64,000 nucleotides of DNA from Penicillus capitatus (lineage: Eukaryota; Chlorophyta), in assembly GCA_965649825.1 (NCBI GenBank), contig OZ287697.1, forward strand, positions 2,108,001 to 2,172,000. Reading direction: 5' to 3'. A program made the position numbers and the translations under genes. Position 1 is the first letter of the stretch, and each line of letters starts with the position of its first letter. The notes beneath the pieces were generated by a model that saw only the letters and a list, made by a program, of their open reading frames with translations, was not told the origin of the DNA and made no database searches. Shown here piece by piece: positions 11,170-22,404 of this stretch.

Positions 11170-13306
11170 TCAGTTTAGAGGGTGAACGACAGGGATGGGC
11201 GTTCTCAAGAAAACTTCGACCCCCTTGGGTGCCCACACGCGTCCCTTCAGCCACCCTCGATCTCTGTCCTTGCTCATGTAAGGCACGGCGAGCGAGATCC
11301 AACCTGGCAGTCCCGAAACGGAGATGTCTGCGAGGTTCTCCTCAAATCCCAGACACTCGATCTGAAAAGACTTGGCCACTGCCCATCCGGTTTCGAGGAC
11401 ACGATCCCTGCCAAAGAATGCCTTTGTCGCGTCAACGTCCGTCGCCGCCTCGTCCTCGACGGTTTCATTGCGGCTTCCGATGGACTTCTCCTGTGCCTCG
11501 ACTCTGTGAGGCGACAGAGGGGCGTCCTCGATAAGAAGATCGCTCTTCAAGTCTTCGAAGTCGGAGATGGACGCGGAAGCCTGTCCGTTCTGCAGTCGTT
11601 CGACGTCCTCCAGGTAACGAGTGGATACGATACGGTCCATCATCTCTCCGTTGACGACGGATCTCAGAACGTCTCCTTCCGTTCGATGCCCTTCAGCCGT
11701 GGCATCGGGCCGAAGAAGAGGAAAGGCGTGGACCTTGAGCGCGGACGCTCCGAAGAAAACGAGTCCCAGCGATGACGGCGCCTCAAAGATGTCGATCCGT
11801 ACGAGACCGCCCCAGAAGTACGTGGCCGAGATGCGATCCGGCTCGTCCATGATCCTTTCAACCAGTTCTTCGTCCGAGATGGTTTTCCGTCTCTCTTCCA
11901 GCGCCTCTCTCTGAGACACTTGTTTGCAGATTTCGTAAGGCGACGGAGGGATGTAAGGAGACAACGGACGACCGGGGAGCAGCCTTCTCAGATCTTCCGG
12001 CGCGAGGAAGTGCGTCAGTCGGTGAAAGATATGGACGCCTGGAGTGTCTGCTCAAACACCATAGTCCCGAAGGAAGAGAAACGTGCATCCTCTTACCGTA
12101 AATGGCACCCTTTCTCTTCAGTGCTCGGAGCTTGATGATGCCCAAGGTGGTGCCCGGCATCGACGATTCCACAGGGAGAAACCGTCCTGCACATCGCGAT
12201 GCCGCCGTCGAGACGACGACGCGTCGAAATCACCTCTTGCCATGGCATCGGCGGTGAAGTTAGAGGAGGTCAGCGTGCGCATCTCCGTCAGAAAAGCCCG
12301 AACGAAGGCGGATTTGCCGACGTTTGCCAGTCCCATAACATACACGTCCCTTCCATTCCTCGTCCTCAGGATAGATGACGTCGCTGCCGTTATTCCTGGC
12401 CAACCGAAAGTTCGAAAAGAAGAAGACGCCGTCTGCGTTCTCACCCGTTTTGTTACGATTGCTGACAAGATGGACGTCCACGACGTTGAGTCTCTTGGAA
12501 ACCGCGCAGTCTCTCAGCCACGCCTTCACCTCTGGCAGAGGGGTGTGTTTGGGCAGGAGGTCGGCTTTGGTGCCGATCAACACGATGGGATTCATGCCGA
12601 TCAGCGGGCGAATAGAGTTCAACAACGACCCGGGCAGATCCAGGAGATCGGCCAGCAGTATGACCAGCACCTTCTTGTCGCGGACACTCCTGAGCTGCTC
12701 CTTTAGTTCCTCTGGACTCAAGAGATTCTTGAAGCGGTGCTTCTCGGTGGAACGGCGGCGGTCTTCGATGGCGGCTACCATTTCTCCATGCGTCAGCAGA
12801 ACGCATCTGCTGCACAGGAGCTGGCATTGAACCGATGCAGAGCATCTCACACGTGTGGGGACGAGTGTCGCACCTGGCTGTACTGTTTGTGATGGACTTT
12901 GGTCTCGAATTTTCTCTCGTCGATGTAGCCGATTTCTGACGCGTCTCTCGTCTGCAGTTCCACTCCGCAGCCATAGCAGCAGACCTGCACTCAACAGAAG
13001 ACCGACGCTCCTAATGGCTGAGCAATCAAGAGCAAACCTTCAGGGCCCGCGGCTTCGGTGCCTCGGCAGCTTCAAAAGCATCCACGATCTCGACCGGCTC
13101 CTCTGCGTGACAATGAAGGACTGCGTCGCTTCGTTCCCTGTCGAGAAGGAGAGGTTCCGCAATATGGCGTCTCTTGGGTCACTCACCGCCTGACTCCAAA
13201 CAGCCAGATCCGACGCCGTTGTGCGAGAAGGCCTACGGTAGGGCTGTGCGAGAATCGAGTAAAGCTCAATCCGCGGCCCGGAAGTTCTCGTGGAGAAAGA
13301 CAGCAC
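11170..13306 (-). CDS. NOA1: NOA1/YqeH-type circularly permuted GTPase
   Basis: Exons read from about 13306 downward. An N-terminus rich in Ser/Arg and suited to organelle import is followed by a zinc finger, CCYGCG and LLCSRC. Next come LVILLADLLDLPGS, the G4 motif GTKADLLPK placed before the G1 loop VMGLANVGKSAF, a G2-like MPGTTLG, and a C-terminal domain with ADISVSGLPGW and WAPKGVEVFLR. G4 before G1 is diagnostic of the YqeH/NOA1 circularly permuted family, which supports small-subunit ribosome assembly in bacteria and organelles. Several short introns interrupt it. It fills the first third of the inverted-repeat spacer and is single copy here. Confidence 0.85.
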
Positions 13307-13309
13307 TGC

Positions 13310-14870
13310 GGCATCTCTGTGCGACAGGTTTTTTCAACGGGGACGCGATGCGATGTGAAGGGACGTAGAAACTCTCAAAGCTTCCAGATGATACGATTGT
13401 CGATGAAATGGAATAGACGAGGCACGAGACGATTTGTCGGGGACTGGTCTACCTATCACTGCAACAGCTGTCCGCCTTCGTGCAGCTGTCAAGGAGGTAG
13501 AGAGTGATGTTAGTGTGTTCGACATCATGTGTTGGTTCGTTCTTCGTCTATTTAATCTAGACAACAAGAGTTCAGACAGTCTTTGTAAGTGATAAGTCTT
13601 CGTCGTCGTTCGCCTCTGCGCACGCCTAAGCAACGAGGTAGCCTCCACATTGCCGATGTGAGGACGAGAAAGGGGGCTCTGAGCCAGACAAGTCACACCA
13701 CGCGAATAAGAAGCTCAGGCGCTTTGTTGGTTTGCCCGTCTATAAGCTCTGGTCACTGGTCGGCACAGCAAAGGCGAGTGAAGGAAAGACTTGGAACTGT
13801 TCGGACCAAGGTACAGACTGGCTTAAATTCACCGTTTTATACCCTAAGATGACGTGAATTTTCTAGGCAGTCGAGCTCTGTTAAACGCGTGCTTTACACT
13901 TCTCCAGTCAACTTCGAGCGAAACACACCCCTCGTACTCTTGTTATATAACACGATGAGATTCTCGAATCGTCTCTGCGTCATGTCTTATGCCCCTACCT
14001 CTACGTCCTTTCTAATCAGGATCTGACAAGATTGTAGGGATGACTCGGATCAGTTGCGAAGGGAGACATCAGATAAAGCTTTCGGCGTCGTCGTTCGAGA
14101 CTGGCACGTGGCGAAACAAGATTCCATTCTCAGCATGAAAACCGGAGAGAAAGAAATGTAGGAGAACTATCTCGCACTCAATTCGATCTCCCGACATATC
14201 GAATTGAGTGACTTGAGAGACTCGATGGACTCAGTGACGTCGATGTCTCACTGTAAACACCTCTTCGGGTGGTGCACATCATGCCAATGTCGCACGCAGC
14301 GAAGTGATGCGTTGAATGATAGCCGCTGCGGTTGTACACCACAGACAGTATAGCACTGAAGATCTGCACATCAGCTGGATGTCGCATACAGGAGATTGCC
14401 CCCATGGACTTTGGCCGAACGCATCCGCGTCAGGCAGATCTCTTGGATGTGGATGTTGCCGAATGATGTGCCCTCTGTGTGACACACGTGATTTGGGTCT
14501 CGGAAAAAAAACCAGCGCGACGCCTCGAGAAAGAAAGTAAAACGTGAACAGTGGAAGGCTATGCGCCGTAGACGTCTCTGTAGATTCCGTCGTACGTCTT
14601 AAGCGCACGAGACGTCGGTTTTAGCGAAAGCCTCTTTCGCCTTACAGTGCCGCTTTCGCTATCAATCGAAGTTCGTTTTGCGAAGTTCTGCTGTTCGTCT
14701 GGTATCCGCGCATTCCGTCTTACCGTTTTCTTATCGAGTTCGTTTTCAAGATCCCTGTTTCGGAAGCGGGCTTCCTCTGTACGTGCAAACGTTCTTCCGA
14801 CACCTTTCGTTGTAACCACCCTTGCGTGTCTGGAAAATACGTTGCGTTTCCGCCCAGATCAGACGCGTCG
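13310..14870. other. Spacer stretch with little coding signal
   Basis: No gene is recognised. The only frame with a protein-like composition is 14559-14819 minus, 86 codons rich in Arg, Lys and Glu. It begins at GTG rather than ATG and might be an exon divergent from the RING gene. The rest shows short, overlapping frames on both strands. Confidence 0.3.
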
Positions 14871-14873
14871 TCA

Positions 14874-15818
14874 TGTCGATGGAAATGAATGAAGTCGGGG
14901 ACGTCATGGGTGCAGTAGTTGATGCAGGGAGTTCGTTTCGATCTGGAAATGAACTCGACGAAATAGATTCCGATGCCTTTTTCATTCAGTTCCTTTCCTT
15001 TATTCTAGCCATCACTACCCTTATATATGTGGCCTGTTTTTCAAGGTATTCATCCTGTGTTGTATATTTCTACATGTGTGACTCTTCTCTGCTTCTAGTG
15101 CTCGGCAAGACTCCAATACGATTCGTCAGCTCGACGCTCGAGCTCTCCATCAAGCTCGTGTCGATCGTTTTGTCGACCGACGAACGGATGGCGCCAGAAG
15201 ACGCGCCAATGACACGACATTCGACGAGGACCATTGTGTTCTCTGCTTGAATTATTTCAAAAACGTAAGTGCCCTTTCTCACACTTTTCACATTTATCAA
15301 AATTCAGGTGGGGCAGGGGCCTTTTGACATTGTCGCTGCTCTACAGAACCTTATTGGGACACGGGTTCTGGGTTGCACTCTCAAGTGTGGCCATCGCTGC
15401 TGCAATCACTGCCTTAAACGCTGGCTCGCAGTGAAGAAGATGTGTCCTATCTGTCGTCGCGCTGTCTCCGACGTATCAAGCCCGGTACCTTCGACCATCC
15501 AAACCCTTCCGGGCAGTGAATTGGAGCACCGTCTGGATACCGGATATCCCTTTTTGCCTGTGGAGATTCCTCCACCAAGTCTCGTCTCACATGGCACGAG
15601 CTCCGCGACGGCTGGCTCCGTCGAATACCTCCATCGCGTGGTTGAAGAGCGCAACGCCGAACTCTTCAACCGTTTTCGTCATGGTCCGGATTTGATTAGA
15701 CCCGGACAACACGAGGAGGTCTTCATCGATGATCACGAAGTAGAGAGTGTCGAATCGGTCGTTGTCAGTCCTCGAACTCGAAGAAGATCGACCCGGAGGC
15801 GTTGGATTGGACGATAAA
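14874..15818 (+). CDS. Membrane-anchored RING-finger protein
   Basis: Three exons. The first, from ATG 14874, is acidic and contains one strong membrane segment, FLSFILAITTLIYVACF. The second carries CVLCLNYF, the first RING cysteine pair. The third continues with CGHRCCNHCLKRW and CPICRR, completing a RING in which the loop before the CGH is longer than usual. The C-terminal tail is acidic and Ser/Arg-rich and ends at 15816-15818. Introns start near 15046 and 15265; the second contains the recurrent TCTCACACTTTT motif. Probably an E3 ubiquitin ligase on an internal membrane. A related RING gene lies at 31.2-32.0 kb. Confidence 0.7.
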
Positions 15819-15942
15819 TGTCCCTCTCCCTACCTGCTTACCTTATAGCAACATCTGCGTTTGTCTGACATGACAGTGACAGCCGCGCATTTAAGGAAGA
15901 GATAGATCTGCACAATGTCGGTTTTCTCGGCGAATATATGCT

Positions 15943-16469
15943 ATGCGTTATCGACTGCCGATGAAACCGACTCGGACATTGTTCCGTCCTGTCCGGGCTC
16001 TACCGAGAGCACCTCAGCGTCATTCACATTTCGCACGCTACGACCCAGATGTCGATATCTTCACACACGACCTCGTCGCAGAGGAGACCGTTTCCACAGT
16101 CCCATGCAATGCCGGAACGCAGCTGTCAGAATCCCGACGGGTCCTGCGCACCATCGGAAGCGACATCGTCGCACTGATTGACACGGGCGACCTGGTGACA
16201 AAGGAACGGTAAGACCATGGCCATCCATCCGTCCATCCACAGAACAGATGGTCACCTGTCTGCCTCGTAGGGAGCACAGTGCAGAAGAGCTCGAATTGCA
16301 GCGGCTGCCGCACAAGCGACTGGCGTGTATCTGTCAGAGCTACGGCGTGAGCCCAGCTGGACGCAAGAGAGAACTCGTTGAGAGGATTCTGAAGCACGAG
16401 GAGATGCATGAGAGCAGCAGTTGCTGGAGGGAAGGCGTCCCTTCGATGGACTTTCTCTTTCTGCGGTAG
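15943..16469 (+). CDS. SAP-domain protein, possibly organelle-targeted
   Basis: Exon 1 begins with MRYRLPMKPTRTLFRPV, an arginine-rich, acid-free N-terminus resembling an import signal. It is spliced at about 16208 over a short GT-AG intron to exon 2, which carries a SAP motif, LPHKRLACICQSYGVSPAGR followed by KRELVERILKHEE. SAP motifs are helix-extended-loop-helix nucleic-acid-binding modules. The protein is about 150 residues and has no other domain I recognise, so a role in organelle DNA or RNA metabolism is only an inference. It lies between the RING gene and QTRT1 on the same strand. Confidence 0.6.
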
Positions 16470-16667
16470 AGTCGCCGAGAGATACTCGTGACGGTGTGTA
16501 CACCACGGCCATTCTTGACGATTCTTCATTCGATTCTTAGACAGACGAGCCCCTCTGCCCGTCTTGTCACCTGTGGGATTAGTGTAATCTCCTTCGAGGT
16601 CGGCGTTGCGTCACGTCGCATCACATCCAGTGCAGACCATCGCTTGCACATGCGCTGCAGCGCCGCT

Positions 16668-17879
16668 ATGGAGTTCCAGATCGTCGCCTCGCAGGGACGG
16701 GCGCGATGCGGTGCGATGAAGCTGACACGTCACACGTGCGAGACGCCAATGTTCATGCCCGTCGGCACGCGCGGGTCCGTCAAAGGCCTCACGTCTGAGC
16801 AACTACGCGAGCTCGATTGTCAGATGATTCTCGGAAACACCTACCATCTCCAGTCAAAACCGGGATCCGAGATCGTCCAGCAACTCGGTGGTCTGCATCG
16901 CTTTGTCCAGTGGCCGCGGGGGATGCTCACAGATTCGGGCGGGTTTCAGATGGTCTCTCTCCTGCGTCTAGCAGAGATCACCGAAGAAGGCGTCGAATTC
17001 CGGTCTCCAGTTGACGGGTGTCGCATGCGACTGACGCCGGAGGAGTCCGTTCGCATTCAGAACCGCTTAGGCGCAGATGTGATCATGGCCCTTGACGATG
17101 TCGTCCCTGCCAACACCCAAGATCCCGTGCGCTTTGCCGAGGCGACGCACCGAACGACAAGGTGGCTGGATCGTTGCTTGCAGGCACACGAACGGCCACA
17201 CGACCAGAGCCTCTTCCCCATCGTCCAGGGAGGCATGGACCTGAGACTGCGGGACATCAGCGTGAGCGACCTGATCGCTCGACAGTGTCCTGGATACGCC
17301 ATCGGCGGACTGGCGGGCGGAGAAGACAAGAGCGATTTCTGGCGAGTGGTGGAGTTTTGCACGCGACGGCTGCCGTCCAACAAGCCGAGATACGTCATGG
17401 GTATTGGATATCCCCTGGACATCGTCGTCTGCAGCGCTTTGGGGGCTGACATGTACGACAGCGTGTATCCTTCGCGCACAGCACGCTTCGGCGTGGCTCT
17501 AGTGTCGCAGGGGACACTGCGTCTCAAGAACGCACAGTATGCAAACGATCGGCAGCCGCTCGATCATTCCTGTCACTGCTACGTCTGCCGGCACTACTCC
17601 AGAGCAGCTTTGCATTCGTTGCTGTTGGCTGGAACGACGATTGGCTGTCGGCTGGTAACCTATCACAACATCGCGTACATGATGGAGTTCACACGCGAGA
17701 TGCGTTCCGCCATTCGCGCGCAGAGATTCCCGTCCTTCGTGAAAGAGTTCCTGCGGAAGCGATTTCCCCGGCGATCGGACGTCCCTGCTTGGGTGATCGA
17801 TGCGCTGGGCGCAGCAGAGATCGAAGTGGGCGACGACGAGAGTGAATGGAGAGTGCCATCGCGGACGGCCATTTCTTGA
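16668..17879 (+). CDS. QTRT1: Queuine tRNA-ribosyltransferase catalytic subunit
   Basis: This enzyme exchanges guanine-34 of GUN-anticodon tRNAs for queuine or its precursor. From the ATG at 16668 the protein has 403 residues, the usual length. It shows the nucleophile region MLTDSGGFQM, IMALDDV, the substrate loop GYAIGGLAGGE, SVYPSRTARFG, and a zinc site built from CHCYVC plus a downstream His in a CxCxxC..H arrangement. The open frame extends upstream to 16488 without an ATG before 16650, so any targeting extension would be short. No introns, unlike most neighbours. Eukaryotic enzymes work with a QTRT2 partner, which is not in this window. Confidence 0.95.
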   Translation: MEFQIVASQGRARCGAMKLTRHTCETPMFMPVGTRGSVKGLTSEQLRELDCQMILGNTYHLQSKPGSEIVQQLGGLHRFVQWPRGMLTDSGGFQMVSLLRLAEITEEGVEFRSPVDGCRMRLTPEESVRIQNRLGADVIMALDDVVPANTQDPVRFAEATHRTTRWLDRCLQAHERPHDQSLFPIVQGGMDLRLRDISVSDLIARQCPGYAIGGLAGGEDKSDFWRVVEFCTRRLPSNKPRYVMGIGYPLDIVVCSALGADMYDSVYPSRTARFGVALVSQGTLRLKNAQYANDRQPLDHSCHCYVCRHYSRAALHSLLLAGTTIGCRLVTYHNIAYMMEFTREMRSAIRAQRFPSFVKEFLRKRFPRRSDVPAWVIDALGAAEIEVGDDESEWRVPSRTAIS

Positions 17880-18394
17880 CATCGCCTTTCTCTTAACCAC
17901 ATGTAACGTCGATGTAAACACAGTGGCATCGTCCTCTTCCAACGCGTATTCCTTCTTTCCACAACCGCGCATCGAGATCTTGTCCGAGCAATCAAAGACG
18001 TTTTTCGGTGGCTTGCAACAACTTCCAGTCGCAGTCATTAACCAAGACAAGGATGCCAGGTCGTCTAACAGAGACAGAAAAGCGCACATGCATACTTGTG
18101 CGCGACAGAAAGTGCGAAATATCACATCGAGTCATCCTTCACGAAAAGCTTGTTTATTTGTGCCAAGAGCTCAGATCTGGCCTACTTGCATGACGTCCGA
18201 AACCACCAGCTGTGGTTCTCACAGGCAATCGAAGGAAACTGTTGCGCTTCATCGCACTGTCTTGTGAGTGAGAGGATTGTCCACGGTGTGTTTCGTCTGG
18301 TTGCCAAACAGAATCTCCAAGCCGCCCCGCGATGCAAAGCCTGCTGCGCAGCTAGGAGACATAAGACAATGCTACCCAAACTCCAACCGAAGCT
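17880..18394. other. Stretch between QTRT1 and the F-box-like gene
   Basis: Short frames on the plus strand (for example 18096-18428, Cys-rich near its end) could be exons of a small gene, but I recognise no motif and cannot fix a splice pattern. Confidence 0.3.
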
Positions 18395-18830
18395 TCATTT
18401 GAGTCTGGATCGGCTGACGACGTCATAAATCAGCAACAATTTGCATCCTTCGCCGTTTACGTGGAATGCATCACGGATGCCGTAGCGTTGTCTGTCCCCT
18501 GTCTCTTTCCACGACGCTCCGAGAACGGAGAATGGCATGTCACGCCCGATGTTATCAAGCAGCAGAGCGCAGACTAACTCCGCGCCTGCGTCCAGCGCAA
18601 AGACGAGATTCAGACTATCACGTGGCGACTGAATGATGCTGCCTTGCAAAACAAGTCCGTTGACCAGCATTGGGATCACCTCTATCTCGTTTCTCCAGTC
18701 ACCGAAAAGCAGGCGAGACATGGAATGAAGAGTGAATGGACTCAGGAGATCATAAGCGTCAAGCTTCAAGCCCAATAACATAACTATGTCTTCTGGTAGG
18801 CCATCCTCATGCTCAGGAAGTTTTTTTGGC
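18395..18830 (-). CDS. F-box-like protein, start uncertain
   Basis: The frame reads LPEDIVMLLGLKLDAYDLL near its start, which resembles the LPxEIL..IL..LDAYDLL core of F-box motifs. About 110 residues without a known domain follow, ending in a stop at 18395. The first about 20 codons lie inside the inverted repeat and the rest is unique. The left arm keeps only those first codons (PEHDGGLPEDIVMLL near 10975-11025) before diverging. This locates the inner breakpoint of the duplication within the gene. Whether the gene is complete upstream is unclear, because the NPC1-like fragment abuts it. Confidence 0.45.
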
Positions 18831-18832
18831 TG

Positions 18833-19272
18833 TCATGGCCGCCTGCGGACAATGCGTCTCGCACCTCTGCTCACACTCTTCGGCTGACGCGACGCCGGCG
18901 CAGATGTTCTTCGACGGATGCGCAAAATCGGCAGAGGAGAAGCCATCGTAGTACCAGTGCACTTCGTCCATGCAGATCTCGTTCGAGCAGAACTTCGCTT
19001 CGACATACTGCGTGTAGAAATCCATCCACGACTGCGACATCAGCCGCTCCTCTGTTCTGAATCCTCCATCAACGTATTCGTACTCCGACTGCCTGGCCGC
19101 TTCAAAGTCTTGAGGGTCTGTGTAGTCGACGGAGTCTCGGAACACGATGTTGATCTGCGACGTGTCGAAGTAGTCTTCCGAGGTTGTGAGGTAATCGTAA
19201 GTGTAACTCTTCGGGGACACAGACTCACTCAAATCGAGCCCCTGTTCGAACGAGATCGTGTAGTAGATGACA
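18833..19272 (-). pseudogene. Short internal NPC1-like fragment at the inner end of the right arm
   Basis: Copies about 25168-25606 of the full NPC1-like gene in the same orientation, so it is a direct repeat lying about 6.3 kb away. Homology ends at TGTAGTAGATG near 19270 on one side. At CGCCTGCGGACAATGCG it joins sequence of the F-box-like gene. Compared with the left-arm equivalent it has lost a few bases of homology (GACAAACTGAG instead of GCCAAAC at the junction). Confidence 0.85.
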
Positions 19273-19279
19273 AACTGAG

Positions 19280-20368
19280 TCTACTATTGCAGCCAACATG
19301 TTCTCTTGAATTCAGCTCATGAGACGACAACGTTGAGAGTGTTTGACAACTCATCAGAACAATTCAGCGCGCCGAACAGCAAAAATGCGCACCTTGAACA
19401 ACAACCACTGGACGGATGCTCTATGCAGCGAGAGGTAAATTTGTTATCGATATGGGAATCCTCAGGAGTGGTCAGACAAAACGCAACAGTTGACCATAGT
19501 ACTTCTTACACGGCATGCACCCTGAAAGTTGCGGGTTCGCCCAACAAAAGGAGAGAATGACTCACCGTATCCTTCGCGGCAGAGCTTCATACAATGCGCT
19601 GCAGACGGATGACCGACTGGCCTGCTCCGAAGGAATCTCTCCGGTCCACCGCCCGATACCATGCCCCCTATCTGCAACACAGAACGGCATTCGGAGATTG
19701 GCCATTTCCGACTGTGTTTGGCAATACGGAGATCGGTCGGCGGTGCATCCGCCGACAAGAAACGGCTCTCAGCAACACGTGTCGGCAAGAAGAAGCATCT
19801 TACGAAGATAGCGGCGAAACCTGGTGCCTGTCTTGTCTGTCGTCGGCTCCATGTCCCCAACAGACAACGGAGTCTCGATGAGAGACGAAATATGTTGCTT
19901 ACTTTCATCGATCTGATAGGCGCTTGCCTGTTCGGAACATCAAGGGATGCGTCGCGTCATAAGGGCAAGCGAGTGTCAGAAGACAGCGACTGCGTTGATC
20001 GCTCAGGTAACGAAAACCGCTCGTCGTCTGCCCGTCTGTGATTGTCGCTGTCACTGGAACGGGCGACAACTGTCGGAATTCGCCTCAGCAGACGCGTCAC
20101 GACTGCCATGATGTCTCTTTCGAGCACATTCCGCACCGAAACACTAAAACGGAAAAGTCGGAGGTCATTGCGCCTCGAATTGCTTTACGTGGACAACCTC
20201 TCACCGTGCGTCATTTGGCCGTTGGTCACATCACCAGTCAGCGTTCCCGTCTGCCATACTCAATTCGGCTTCTCTGGTGAATGCGGGACAGTTTTTAGCG
20301 AGACACGCGCTCCCAAGATGAAAGACCACAAAGACAATGCTTCTCAGTGTCCACCGTCTTCTGCAATG
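19280..20368. other. Right-arm stretch without a recognised gene
   Basis: Counterpart of 9430-10520. Overlapping frames on both strands (for example 20042-20527 plus, 19661-20041 plus) carry no recognised motif. Base differences from the left arm are scattered. Confidence 0.4.
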
Positions 20369-20690
20369 TCACATCCGTCCCGTCCAGAGTCTAGGATTCG
20401 TCGGCGTCGTCAGTTTTCCATCATTGTAAATGCACGCCATCTTTGCAACCAGCGTCTCGTCAATTTCGCCTTCAGGTTTGCGGTCGACGACCGTTTCCCA
20501 CACCCCAGCAGACACTTCTTTCTGTAGGCCGCACTCGGAATCTCTCTCGGCGTGTATATGTACTGGGCCCTCTACGTCAAGCACCGACGACCGGTTTCGC
20601 CGCCAAGACCTTCGACAGCACAGCTCGACGCTGCGGCGCGCGAGACCACAGGTGTCGCAGCGTCGAGTCGAAGACGCGAAGAAGCGCCAT
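20369..20690 (-). CDS. Small predicted organelle-targeted protein (right arm copy)
   Basis: The same predicted 83-residue protein as at 9143-9429, with exons separated by a 70-nt GT-AG intron. Splicing after AAACCG and before AAAGAAGTG gives the same reading frame as the left copy, with few amino-acid changes. The intron is twice as long because of a 35-base insertion containing GGGCCCAGTACATATACAC. The start codon overlaps that of SAC1 on the opposite strand. Unknown family. Confidence 0.5.
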
Positions 20691-22404
20691 GACTGAGACC
20701 GCAATAACGAACGCCTTCGTTGGCGTCGCCCTCAGGAGAACGGGCGACGTCGTCGTCCTTCAGCCTTTCCGCTCGACAGGGGAATGCGTCGAGACGCTGG
20801 AGATCGACCTCCGAACCGGCACAGCCGAAGCGTCGACGCGGCCGCGTTTCCTTCGTAGCTGCATCGCGTTCCCTGGACTTCTGGGAATGCTGCGCCTTGC
20901 CAAAGCAACGGTCCTCGTCACCATCAAGGAAGCGAAACAAGTGCATTCGCCTGCTCACGCAGACCGGACGGCGACAGCCTTTGTTTGTCCTGCAGGTCGC
21001 AACGGTGCATGGCTCCCCAGTTTACCGAGTGGTTCAGACAGAACTGCATCTTCCCAAAGGACGTTTACCATCGGAAGATGCCAAGTGCGTGCGTAGATGT
21101 GTGGACGCGTGATTTGTGCGAGCCCCTGTGCGTAGCCACATCGAATTGGCGAGATCGGCAGTGGATCCCAAACAAGCCGGAAGAGGACTGTGCTTCAGCA
21201 GCCGAATCCGACTGACGCCGACCACTGAGCGACAGGCGGCCGTCGGCAACGAAAGAGGAGGAGGGTCGTGGGGACTGGAAGACACCCGCTTCTCCTGGAA
21301 TCGCCATGTGATGGAACCCGTCACACGTAATACACATCCCTTTCCGCGAGGATGTCCAGATGTCGGCGGTGTAGAGCCGAGAGCACATGGATTTGTGTTA
21401 CCTGTCATTCAACGCTTCGTACAGGAGCTGACGGATTCGGAATTCTGGCACCGAGCAACCGGGAAGTTGACCCTTGTGGCACGTCGTTCGGTGAGACGCC
21501 TGGGCACGCGCAGCTGGAGAAGGGGCGCCGATCTCCAAGTGCTTCTTCGCGTCTACGCCTCACGAACCTGTATGTGTTGATGTCAGGGATCCGTGGCAGA
21601 TTCCGTCGAGACAGAACAGCTTCTGTGTCTGTCGAATGGACATGTGTGTTCGTTCGTTCAGCTGCGAGGATCGATCCCCGCGTTTTGGACGAGCATTCCG
21701 AACTCAAGCACGAGCCACCCACGCGTCTCGGGAGAGAGATCGACTACACACATGCCTTCGACGTTCACGTCAATGACCTTCTCCGTACGCACACAGTGAG
21801 CAACAAGGCCTGTGTCGTGGGGGACGGGATGCAGAGATGTTGTTGGACAGGAATGCGTTGCGGCGAATTTGGCACGCGCCACCGGATCTGAGGGTTCCTT
21901 GACAAGTGCATCCGAAAATGCCGCTCGGCGTTTCGCAAGGACGAAGGACGGCTTCCGTCTCAACAATTCTGATTTCCGTGAAGAATGTGGAACGACTCGA
22001 TATCATCGTATCTACATCCTCTTCGACAGAATCCGAGCAGATCTGGATCGCTTTGGCCTGTTCGTTATGGTATCTCTATCCTCGTCCGATTTCGTGTGCG
22101 AACACAAGTGCATGACAGGAAGAGGGCCGAGCAACATCTGTTCAAGACGGCATCGTTCGCACCAATTGTGTCGATTGCCTTGATCGCACCAACGTCGTGC
22201 AAACCGTGTTTGGCCGTTATGCCTTGGAGTCCTTTCTCGAGAAAGCGCATCTACTTGGGGTCCACGCATCTCTGCCAGCATCTTTCCCTCATGTCAGATA
22301 CAGCGCCATCTGCTGTCATGTCGTCCGTAGCTTTGTGTTTGTGCAGGTCGAGGCCCGGTTCAAAGTGATCTGGGCAGATCACGGAGAGCAATCAACCAAC
22401 TGGA
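20689..22404 (+). pseudogene. SAC1-type phosphoinositide phosphatase, frameshifted and C-terminally truncated (right arm copy)
   Basis: Same exon series as the left copy. Short introns follow KEAKQ, SEDA, the MEP codon, GADLQ and FGLFVM. The catalytic segment VQDGIVRTNCVDCLDRTNVV has an intact CX5R nucleophile site, so the active site would be functional if translated. Between SIPAFWT and ELKHEPP near 21690 the frame jumps by one base with no GT/AG nearby, in both arms. The conserved region C-terminal to WADHGEQ is replaced by unrelated sequence. SAC1 proteins dephosphorylate PI4P and PI3P on ER/Golgi membranes via C-terminal anchors that are not visible here. Confidence 0.7.

Noticed and set aside
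16200-16245. CCATCCATCCGTCCATCCAC microsatellite as a feature
   Set aside because: Too short, and inside an intron of the SAP-domain gene.
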